Positions 57,331-64,000 of a DNA stretch of 64,000 nt are shown one piece after another. Numbering within the stretch: the stretch's first letter is position 1; each line of letters starts with the position of its first letter. Location of the stretch: NCBI RefSeq assembly GCF_014174375.1, contig NZ_JABEQE010000012.1, positions 86,865 to 150,864 on the forward strand, given 5' to 3'. This DNA is from Gluconacetobacter asukensis. GTDB taxonomy: Bacteria; Pseudomonadota; Alphaproteobacteria; Acetobacterales; Acetobacteraceae. The notes under the pieces are model-generated. The model saw only the letters and a program-made list of their open reading frames with translations, ran no database searches and was not told the DNA's origin. The translations under genes and the position numbers were made by a program.

Positions 57331-58806
57331 ATGAAGATAGCCGAGTGGATGACTCAGTCCGGCGTTGCCTTCGGCACCAGTGGCGCCCGGGGCCTTGTCA
57401 CCGCGATGACCGATGCGGTCTGCTTCGCCTATACGGTCGGCTATCTTCGGCATCTGGCGACGCTCGGCGAGTTCGCGCCCGGCACGCCGGTCGCGGTCGC
57501 GGGCGATCTGCGCCCCAGCACGCCTCGCATCCTGCGCGCCTGCGTGGCCGCCATCCGGTATATGGAGGGCGAGCCGGTTTCCTGTGGGTATGTCCCCACC
57601 CCCGCACTGTGCCTGCATGCGTTCGCGCAGGGATATCCGTCCCTGATGGTCACGGGCAGCCATATCCCCGCCGACCGCAACGGCATCAAGTTCAACCGCG
57701 CGCGCGGCGAGTTCCTGAAATCCGACGAAGCCGCCATGCGCACGCAGGACGTGGACCTGCCCGAAGGCTGGTTCGATGCTGACGGCACCCTGGTCGTACC
57801 GGTCGAACTGCCCGAACTGACCGATGTCGTGCCCGGCTATGTCGCGCGCTATCGTGCATTCTTCGGCCCGGACGCGCTGTCCGGCCTGACATTGGGCGTC
57901 TATCAGCATTCCGCCGTCGGCCGCGACGTGCTGGTGCGGGTGGTCGAGGCGCTGGGCGGTACGGCGGTGCCCCTGGGCCGTGCGGAGAGCTTCATCCCCG
58001 TCGATACCGAGGCCGTGCGCCCCGAGGATGCCGCCCTGGCCCGCGACTGGACGGCGGACGGCACGCTCGATGCCATCCTGACCACCGACGGCGATTCCGA
58101 CCGCCCCCTGCTGGCCGATGCCCAGGGCAACTGGCTGCGCGGCGATGTGCTGGGCATCCTGGCCGCACGCTTTCTCGGCGCCGCTGCCGTCACCACGCCC
58201 GTCAGCAGCAATACGGCACTGGAAAAGAGCGGCTTCGCGCGGGATGTCAGGCGCACCCGCATCGGCTCGCCGTTCGTCGTCGCCGCCATGACCGACGCCG
58301 CCGAGGCCGGCATCACGCCCTCCGTCGGCTACGAAGCCAATGGCGGCTTCCTGCTGGCGACGGATATCCAGAAGGACGGCCGGACACTGCATGCGCTGCC
58401 GACGCGCGATTCCGTGCTGCCCATGCTGTGCGCCCTGGTCGCCGCCCGCCAGGAAAAGACCAGCCTTGCCGCCCTCGTCGCCACGCTGCCGCCCCGCTTT
58501 ACGCTCAGCGACCGGCTGGAGAACATGCCGACGGCGCAGAGCCTGGCGGAAATCGAAAAGCTTGCCAGCCATCCCGCCGAAGGGGCGATGGCACTGGGCT
58601 TCATCCGGACGCCCGAGGACCTGGCGCAGATCGACCAGACGGATGGATTGCGCATGACGTTCGCCAATGGCGAGATCATCCACCTGCGTCCGTCGGGCAA
58701 CGCCCCGGAATTGCGGGTCTATGTCGAGGCCGATACGCAGGCCCGTGCGGCAGAGTTGCTGAAAACCGGCATTGATGCCGTCAGCGTCTGGAAAGAACGT
58801 CTATAG
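57331..58806 (+). CDS. phosphomannomutase/phosphoglucomutase
   Basis: The 491-residue protein belongs to the alpha-D-phosphohexomutase family, which moves the phosphate between C6 and C1 of hexoses. The phosphoserine loop is TGSHIP, the metal loop DGDSDRP, the sugar loop GYEANGG and the phosphate site RPSGNAPELRVYVEA. It could feed mannose or glucose nucleotide sugars to the polysaccharide genes nearby. Substrate choice cannot be decided from sequence. It is followed by a terminator hairpin. Confidence 0.92.
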   Translation: MKIAEWMTQSGVAFGTSGARGLVTAMTDAVCFAYTVGYLRHLATLGEFAPGTPVAVAGDLRPSTPRILRACVAAIRYMEGEPVSCGYVPTPALCLHAFAQGYPSLMVTGSHIPADRNGIKFNRARGEFLKSDEAAMRTQDVDLPEGWFDADGTLVVPVELPELTDVVPGYVARYRAFFGPDALSGLTLGVYQHSAVGRDVLVRVVEALGGTAVPLGRAESFIPVDTEAVRPEDAALARDWTADGTLDAILTTDGDSDRPLLADAQGNWLRGDVLGILAARFLGAAAVTTPVSSNTALEKSGFARDVRRTRIGSPFVVAAMTDAAEAGITPSVGYEANGGFLLATDIQKDGRTLHALPTRDSVLPMLCALVAARQEKTSLAALVATLPPRFTLSDRLENMPTAQSLAEIEKLASHPAEGAMALGFIRTPEDLAQIDQTDGLRMTFANGEIIHLRPSGNAPELRVYVEADTQARAAELLKTGIDAVSVWKERL

Positions 58807-58821
58807 TCTGACCTGATGCAT

Positions 58822-58863
58822 CAGGCCCTCTCGTTGCCGACGAACGGTTCCGAGAGGGCCCTG
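58822..58863. terminator. hairpin between convergent mutase and alpha-glucosidase
   Basis: A 10-bp perfect stem (GGCCCTCTCG 58824-58833, CGAGAGGGCC 58851-58860), with a short weaker extension, lies between two convergent genes. It probably ends both transcripts. Confidence 0.6.
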
Positions 58864-58876
58864 GGCCGCGCACGCG

Positions 58877-60628
58877 TCATGCCCGGTAGACGCGTGCCTC
58901 CCAGGGGGCCAGCCACGTCACGTCCTGTGTCACGCCACGATGGCGCATATTGGAGAGCAGAAGCGACGCCCTGGCGAGCAAGGGGGTGTCGTAGGTAAAA
59001 CCCCGATCCGACATATTGATCAGAATCAGGATTTTACTGCTCTCGAGCTGCCGTGAGTAGAAGAAGACGGCACTGTGATCGGGGTCCTGATCCTGGTAAG
59101 TGCCATAGATCAATGCCGGGTATTTACGCCGCAAGGCGATGAGATCCCGAAAATAATGGTATACCGAGCCGGCATTGCTTACGCAGTCCTGGGCATTGAT
59201 TTCCGTGTAATTCGGATTCACGCGGTACCAGGGCTTCTCCGCCGTGGTAAAGCCGGCATGTCTTGATGCATCCCATTGCATGGGGCTGCGGGCATTGTCG
59301 CGGCCCAGTCCCTTCAGGCTTTCCAGAAACGCATCCGGGTCGACGCCCTGGCGCTTCACCCTGGTGTCCCACTGGAGCGGAACCTGGACGTCCTCGAAAT
59401 CATCAAGGCCATCAAACGGAAGATTCGTCATTCCCAGTTCTTCGCCCTGATAGATGAAGGGCGTTCCGCACTGGGTCAGAAGCATGGTCCCGATGGCCTT
59501 GGCCGAGACCTCCCGGAAAGGTGCGCTGTCATTCCCGAAGCGCGAAACAGCGCGTGGCTGGTCATGATTGTCGAGAAAGACCGTATTCCATGAATCCGGC
59601 GAGCGCGGGCGTCCGGCAGCCGCATAGATCTCCTTCAGCTTGGACAACGGCCACGCGACCTTGCGCCAACCCTGACGATCGACATGGACGATGTCGAAAG
59701 CGAAGACCATGTCGAGTTCCCGGCGCGCACTGTCCGTAAACAGGGGAATATCCTGCGCATGCATGCCGTACGCCTCGCCGACGGTCATGACATCGTAATG
59801 GGACAGGACGCGATCATTCATCTCGCGCAGATAGGTATGGAGATGCGGGCCGGCCGCATACACATATTCAGGTGCCTTCAGTTCCTCGGGCGTCATGTCG
59901 CGGAAGGACGGCATTTTGGAAATCATGGTAATGACGTCCATCCTGAACCCGGAAACCCCCTTGTCCAGCCAGAATTTCATGATGGAGAACACCTCCTCAC
60001 GAACGGCTGGATTATCCCAGTTCAGGTCGGGCTGCTGTGGAGAGAACAGGTGGAGATAGCTGCTGGCAGTTTCCGGTTCGAAGGCCCAGGCGCTTCCACC
60101 CCAGACCGAGGGCCAGTTATTGGGCGGATGGCCCTGCGCGGAATCGCGCCAGATATAGTAATCCCGATAGGGACTGTCCTTCGACGCGCGGCTTTTCTGA
60201 AACCAGGGATGCTGGTCGCTGGTGTGATTGACGACAAGGTCCATAATGATACGGATTCCGAGAGATGATGCTTTTGCCATCAATCTTTCGAAATCATCCA
60301 TCGTCCCGAACTCAGGCATGATCGCCCGGTAGTCGCTGATATCGTAACCGTTATCGCGATTGGGGGATTGAAAGATCGGCGCAAGCCAGATCGTGTCCAC
60401 CCCGAGATCGCGGATATAGGGCAATTTTTCGAGAATGCCCGGAAGATCGCCTATCCCGTCTCCGTTTGAATCCTTGAACGAGCGCGGATAGATTTCGTAG
60501 ATAACGGCTTCCTTCCACCAGGCCCGCCCCGTCCCGGTCTGGGCAGCGGATGCCGCGCGCGATTGGCCGATCATGACCAGGCCGGCTCCCGCCGCCATTC
60601 CGCTCAACATGGATCTCCGCTTCAGCAT
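58877..60628 (-). CDS. exported GH13 alpha-glucosidase
   Basis: The 583-residue protein begins with a Tat-like signal (KRRSMLSGMAAGAGLV), so it should be periplasmic. It is a GH13 subfamily-31-type enzyme: VIYEIYPRSFKDSNGDGIGD, DLVVNHTSDQHPWF, GFRMDVITMI (nucleophile Asp), GEAYG (acid/base Glu) and FLDNHDQPRAVSRF. In sucrose isomerases a RLDRD motif sits after the acid/base; here it reads HVDRQ, so hydrolysis of alpha-1,6- or alpha-1,4-glucosides is more likely than isomaltulose formation. Transglycosylation is also possible. It stands alone, convergent with the mutase gene. Confidence 0.9.
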   Translation of the reverse strand: MLKRRSMLSGMAAGAGLVMIGQSRAASAAQTGTGRAWWKEAVIYEIYPRSFKDSNGDGIGDLPGILEKLPYIRDLGVDTIWLAPIFQSPNRDNGYDISDYRAIMPEFGTMDDFERLMAKASSLGIRIIMDLVVNHTSDQHPWFQKSRASKDSPYRDYYIWRDSAQGHPPNNWPSVWGGSAWAFEPETASSYLHLFSPQQPDLNWDNPAVREEVFSIMKFWLDKGVSGFRMDVITMISKMPSFRDMTPEELKAPEYVYAAGPHLHTYLREMNDRVLSHYDVMTVGEAYGMHAQDIPLFTDSARRELDMVFAFDIVHVDRQGWRKVAWPLSKLKEIYAAAGRPRSPDSWNTVFLDNHDQPRAVSRFGNDSAPFREVSAKAIGTMLLTQCGTPFIYQGEELGMTNLPFDGLDDFEDVQVPLQWDTRVKRQGVDPDAFLESLKGLGRDNARSPMQWDASRHAGFTTAEKPWYRVNPNYTEINAQDCVSNAGSVYHYFRDLIALRRKYPALIYGTYQDQDPDHSAVFFYSRQLESSKILILINMSDRGFTYDTPLLARASLLLSNMRHRGVTQDVTWLAPWEARVYRA

Positions 60629-60841
60629 CCCGTCTCTTTCAGTTGGTGGAGGCGTTGGTCATGGCGCCCCGAAATCGCTGGTGCGCCCATTGGCAGCCTC
60701 ACGTTCCATGCAGACCATATCGATATCAAAATATCCTGACGAATTGCGGCCCATGTCAATTCGATCGTTTCTTTGACGATATAGGAATAAATTATGGATC
60801 ATGGCCCACGCTGCGCGCGCCTTCCCCCGCCTCGCAGGCGG

Positions 60842-61418
60842 TTATTCACCACGAACCAGAATATCCAGGCGATAGCGGTCCTTCCTCATGCGAACATCCT
60901 GCCGGATTCCGAGCTGTGCCTTCAGGGACGCGATGAAAAGCTCCGCCGCTTCGTCGCCTTGCAGACCTTCCCCCGTTGGTCCCAGATAATTGACGAGCAC
61001 ACAGTGGCCGCCGGGGCACCAGTTCGTCGCGATCCGCTGCGTAAGGTCTCGAATTTCGTCCAGCGCGAGGAAATACAGGACTTCCGACAGGACAAGCAGG
61101 TCGACCGCGCTTTCGTCGGGCCAGGCGCCCGGCAATTCGCCCTGGCGGAATAGGATGTTCGGCCGGTCGGCATTCCGTCGCCTCGCTTCGTCCAGCGCGA
61201 CAGCGGAAAGATCGAGACCGATGACGCGATCGCAGCGCCAGGACAGCAGCCGGGTCGCCGATCGAACATCCGGCCTCGATCGCGACGGCATAATGGGGTC
61301 GCGGCAGGGCATGCATGGTCGCCCGATATTTGTCTCTCTCATACGCCGAGCTACGAAATCCCCACGGATCGATATCACCCGAATAGAGCTGGTCGAACCG
61401 CGCGGCACGTTCAGACAT
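60842..61418 (-). pseudogene. NodS-like SAM methyltransferase, frameshifted
   Basis: The start (MSERAARFDQLYSGDIDPWG, ATG at 61418) and the SAM-binding EAGCSIG lie in one frame. The rest (TRLLSWRCDRVIGLDLSAVA through the stop at 60842) lies in another. The break is at about 61255, where a few bases seem lost between GCSIG and TRLL; the two halves together match NodS-like methyltransferases. It is either a pseudogene or a sequencing error. It overlaps the PIG-L gene end by 8 bp, so the two were an operon. Confidence 0.82.
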
Positions 61419-61986
61419 GATTGCCGTCCCCGATGAACAATTCCGGGCTTTCGAGGAAATGGCGGCGGGCGCGCGCATCCATGACGAACCCGTCGGGATC
61501 ATCCGGGATCAGGTCCGTCATCTGGGAGCGATAGGCGTCGATGGCTGCCCGCTTCTCGGACCGGAAGGGCGCGCCATCGAAGCGATAGAGGACATCTCCT
61601 GCCCGTGGCGCGTCTTCGATGAAGCGCCCCCAGACCGGGTAGCGCCAGAATCCGAGCCCCGCTCTTGCATCCGCGACCTGGCGCGCGATTGCGGCCGCGC
61701 AGCGGTGGTCGGGATGGGGGTCATGCTCCCATGTCGTCCAGAGTGCGGTCACATTCCGGGTGTCGATCAGGTGCAGCAACTGGTCCCGCACCGCCGCGCG
61801 ATCGGCCTGCGCTTCCGGCGCGCCCTGGTCGGGGAAGCCGAGCGTGATGATCTCGCCCGTGCCCCGCGTCAGCAGCCGCATCGCTTCGACCTGTTCCGCC
61901 TGCCGGAGGGCAATCAGCCTGTCTGCCGGGAAAAGCCGCGAATGGGGATGCGACAGCCGGCCGTCGGTGAGGGCGACGACAAGCAC
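61411..61986 (-). CDS. PIG-L-type deacetylase homologue lacking the metal motif
   Basis: The 191-residue protein matches the body of PIG-L N-acetylglucosaminyl deacetylases: VVALTDGRLSHPHSR, LRQAEQVEAMRLL, LGFPDQGAPEA and TTWEHDPHPDHRCAAAIA. The zinc motif HPDDE should lie just ahead of the start; the in-frame sequence there reads APSFTDFGALWAF with no HPDD. The frame is open to a stop near 62089, but no ATG start is present. It is probably an inactive or broken gene. Its partner methyltransferase is frameshifted too. Confidence 0.72.
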   Translation of the reverse strand: MLVVALTDGRLSHPHSRLFPADRLIALRQAEQVEAMRLLTRGTGEIITLGFPDQGAPEAQADRAAVRDQLLHLIDTRNVTALWTTWEHDPHPDHRCAAAIARQVADARAGLGFWRYPVWGRFIEDAPRAGDVLYRFDGAPFRSEKRAAIDAYRSQMTDLIPDDPDGFVMDARARRHFLESPELFIGDGNHV

Positions 61987-62358
61987 GTCCCTGCCCGCGC
62001 GGCTGGTGGCTTCGACAAACGCCCATAGGGCGCCGAAGTCGGTAAAGGACGGGGCCAGCCGCGGCGGCGCGCCGGTGCGAGGAGAGGTTCAGAAATCATA
62101 TCGGCCCAATATTTCGTCATTGAAATGATTTCATCATAGAATAAAAATATTTCATTATTATCAAATATTTCACATCTTCCTTCCTCTTCTCCGGCATTTT
62201 CGATCATTACCGGTCCGGTTGGAGAGTGGACGATCCATCATCCTGCGAAGGCCGCAGAGAGAACTTTTCCCGCTCTCCGGCCTTGTCACCAGACGTCGTC
62301 TCGTCCTGGCCGAAGGGCAGAAGGCGGCGCCGATCTGTTGTGAGCGGGAGCATGAACC
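61987..62358. other. intergenic region with an AT-rich core
   Basis: The first 100 bp look like the decayed start of the PIG-L gene. From 62095 to 62200 the sequence is strongly A/T-rich, with many short A and T runs, a possible promoter region. No RNA gene or further frame is recognised. Confidence 0.45.
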
Positions 62359-62664
62359 ATGCCGCGTGGCGATAAGTCCGCCTATACGGACAAGCAGAAG
62401 AGACAGGCCGAGCATATCGAGCAGAGCTATGAGCAGCGCGGCGTCAGCGAGGAGGAAGCCGAGCGCCGGGCATGGGCCACCGTCAACAAGGAAACCGGTG
62501 GCGGCAAGAAGAGCGGCTCGGGACGGGGGCATGAGGTGACGCATGAGCCGTCTCGCAAGGGCGGCAGACTGGAGGGTGCGGCCTCCGCCCACCGATCGGC
62601 CGAGGAACGCTCGGCATCCGCGAAGAAAGCTGCCGAGACCCGCAGGAAGAACGCGCAGGAATAG
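62359..62664 (+). CDS. small basic hypothetical protein (plasmid-stabilisation-like)
   Basis: The 101-residue protein is very hydrophilic, rich in Lys, Glu, Arg and Gly. It contains YTDKQKRQAEHIEQSYEQRG and RRAWATVNKETGGGKKSG, a pattern seen in small alphaproteobacterial proteins often labelled plasmid stabilisation proteins. No enzyme motif is present. It may bind nucleic acid. It lies near a Ku gene, which may share its stress or DNA-repair setting. Confidence 0.7.
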   Translation: MPRGDKSAYTDKQKRQAEHIEQSYEQRGVSEEEAERRAWATVNKETGGGKKSGSGRGHEVTHEPSRKGGRLEGAASAHRSAEERSASAKKAAETRRKNAQE

Positions 62665-62687
62665 AGCGCGGAGATGTAAGGCGGTGT

Positions 62688-62996
62688 TCAGCCCTGGCGC
62701 CCGAATACCCGGCGGAGCTCCTGCTTGGCGCGGTCGAGAACCCGGCGCCTCTCGGGAGGAAGCGAGCGCCCTGCCCTGTTGATGTAGAAAACCAGCATCG
62801 ACATGGCAGAGCGAAATGGCGTGGCCTTGCGGCGCGTGCTGGCCTCGGCAGACTGTTTCAGGGATTCCGCGATGTGATGCGGGTCGTCGGATTTGAAGAT
62901 ATCGGGCTCGAGGTCGAGCGCATCGCTGTGATGGGTCACCTCTGCCGACCAGCGATCCGTCCCCGCGGGATGGTCGGCAGTCTTCCGGGCGGTCAT
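62688..62996 (-). CDS. DUF3175 protein
   Basis: This 102-residue protein matches the DUF3175 pattern: RWSAEVTHHSDALDLEPDIF, DPHHIAESLKQSAEASTRRK, and SAMSMLVFYINRAGRSLPP. Its function is unknown. It diverges from the ku gene 95 bp away and converges with the small basic protein gene. The ATG at 62996 was preferred to a longer frame that would overlap the ku promoter. Confidence 0.78.
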   Translation of the reverse strand: MTARKTADHPAGTDRWSAEVTHHSDALDLEPDIFKSDDPHHIAESLKQSAEASTRRKATPFRSAMSMLVFYINRAGRSLPPERRRVLDRAKQELRRVFGRQG

Positions 62997-63091
62997 GGAA
63001 CGGCTCCTTTCCGCAAGCGGGCATGCTGTGGCCTCCGTTCCGATATAGGCAACCACATGGTGGAAACCAGTGAGTGAAGGAGGACCGAGCC

Positions 63092-63892
63092 ATGGCACCG
63101 AGACCCTTCTGGACCGGCCATCTGAAGCTTTCCCTCGTGACCTGCGCCGTATCCATGGCCCCTGCCACCACCGAGACGGAACGCATCCGCTTTCACATGA
63201 TGAGCCGCAAGACTGGCCATCGTGTGGTCGTGCAATATGGTGACGCCGCGACCGGCAAGCCGGTCGATGACGAGGACCTCGTGAAAGGCTACCCGCGCGG
63301 GGGCGATCAGTATGTGCTGCTGGAGGATGACGAACTGGATTCCGTTGCCCTCGAAAGCACGCATGTCATTGATATCGAACGCTTCGTCGATGCCGGGGAG
63401 ATCGGCTGGATCTGGTACGATACGCCCCATTACCTCATGCCCGACGACAAGGTCGGCGAGGAGGCATTTGCCGTCATTCGCGATGCCATGCGCCATACGG
63501 GCACGGTCGGCATTGCCCAACTGGTGCTGTATCGGCGGGAGCATGCCGTTCTGCTGGAGCCGCGCGGCAAGGGGATCGTGGTCTGGACGCTCCGCTATGG
63601 CGAGGAGGTTCGCGATCCGGGCGATTATATGCCGGCGGACAAGCTGCCAGAGCCGGACCGGCAGGATATCACCCTGCTCGGGCAACTGATTGGCGAGCTC
63701 ATGCGGCCCTGGAACCCGGACATGATCCGGGACCCGGTACAGGCTCGCCTGCAAGGGATTATCGACGCCAAAAGGCGATCCCGGCCGAAGAAGCCGATTA
63801 CCCGTAGCAACACGGCGCCGGCCGATCATGTCGTGAACATCATGGACGCGCTCAAGGCGAGCCTGAAATCCGCGAAAGGCCATAAAGCCTAG
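63092..63892 (+). CDS. ku: non-homologous end-joining protein Ku
   Basis: Bacterial Ku forms a ring-shaped homodimer that binds DNA ends and recruits ligase LigD. The 266-residue protein has the Ku core start RPFWTGHLKLSLVTCAVSM, the VESTHVID-like ALESTHVIDIERFVD, PHYLMPDDKVGEEAFAVIRDAM and a basic C-terminal tail that ends in Lys-rich residues. Length is normal. AAGGAGGA precedes the ATG. No ligD is in the window. Its stop codon lies at the left edge of a probable insertion sequence. Confidence 0.93.
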   Translation: MAPRPFWTGHLKLSLVTCAVSMAPATTETERIRFHMMSRKTGHRVVVQYGDAATGKPVDDEDLVKGYPRGGDQYVLLEDDELDSVALESTHVIDIERFVDAGEIGWIWYDTPHYLMPDDKVGEEAFAVIRDAMRHTGTVGIAQLVLYRREHAVLLEPRGKGIVVWTLRYGEEVRDPGDYMPADKLPEPDRQDITLLGQLIGELMRPWNPDMIRDPVQARLQGIIDAKRRSRPKKPITRSNTAPADHVVNIMDALKASLKSAKGHKA

Positions 63893-63962
63893 GCGCTGTC
63901 TGCATTCATGGATTCCCTTTGATTTGAAGTTCTGATTCAAGGCTGTCGATGGAGGGCAAGCC

Positions 63963-64000
63963 TTGAGCAGACGGACACTGACAGACGAGCAATGGAGCCG
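63963..64000 (+). CDS. IS5-family transposase, 5' fragment
   Basis: The frame begins at a TTG and reads MSRRTLTDEQWSR before the window ends. LTDEQW is the usual opening of IS5-type transposases. The 70 bp before it hold the likely left end of the insertion sequence, starting near the ku stop. The other end lies beyond the window. Confidence 0.65.
   Translation, partial: MSRRTLTDEQWS

Noticed and set aside
58877..60628. Assignment as sucrose isomerase
   Set aside because: The RLDRD product-specificity motif is replaced by HVDRQ, so only a general alpha-glucosidase call is supported.

Overview
The window is GC-rich chromosomal DNA from an acetic acid bacterium (Acetobacteraceae, Alphaproteobacteria), most like Gluconacetobacter. 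This is inferred from the order folK-rpoZ-rsh-acpS-lepB-rnc-era, the membrane malate:quinone oxidoreductase, the DUF3576 lipoprotein next to leuS, and the high GC3. No database search was possible, so names rest on motifs, length and gene order.

Region 1 (1-18.0 kb) is conserved housekeeping DNA. A minus-strand operon runs from rpoZ through the bifunctional (p)ppGpp enzyme, AcpS, signal peptidase I and RNase III to Era, mostly with 4-bp ATGA overlaps. It is followed by a NYN-domain protein, Mqo, the MsrQ/MsrP periplasmic methionine-sulfoxide repair pair, a 3-hydroxyisobutyrate dehydrogenase relative, a squalene-synthase-fold protein that resembles complex I assembly factor NDUFAF6, Fe/Mn superoxide dismutase, a sugar porter, YajC, a DUF815 ATPase and a Rieske oxygenase.

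Region 2 (18.0-32.2 kb) mixes core and accessory genes: a GNAT-Nudix fusion, a low-GC polymorphic toxin with its overlapping predicted immunity gene, an SMP-30 lactonase, a CinA/MoaB-domain protein, a degenerate GH3 protein, a DUF3576 lipoprotein, leuS, lptE and holA. A tRNA-Arg(CCU) gene follows, interrupted by a 228-nt group I intron. Two copies of a 162-bp highly structured repeat (9.3 and 24.3 kb) each directly follow a stop codon in the same orientation and differ by compensatory base changes.

Region 3 (32.7-53.1 kb) is a surface-polysaccharide locus. A reducing type I polyketide synthase is translationally coupled to a PLP-dependent alpha-oxoamine synthase, and these face a KpsS/RkpJ-like protein, a glycosyltransferase and a KpsC-like Kdo transferase. 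This resembles the rkpA/rkpG/rkpJ K-antigen region of Sinorhizobium. It continues with a UDP-glucuronate epimerase, another glycosyltransferase, an LTA-synthase-like membrane transferase and rfbBACD for dTDP-L-rhamnose. The likely output is a capsule on an unusual polyketide-derived lipid carrier; no capsule ABC exporter lies in the window.

Region 4 (53.2-64.0 kb) holds a TonB-dependent receptor, a fluoride riboswitch ahead of a universal stress protein-crcB pair, a phosphomannomutase, an exported GH13 alpha-glucosidase, a decaying PIG-L/NodS-like methyltransferase pair, a Ku end-joining gene with two small neighbours, and the start of an IS5-type transposase cut by the window end.
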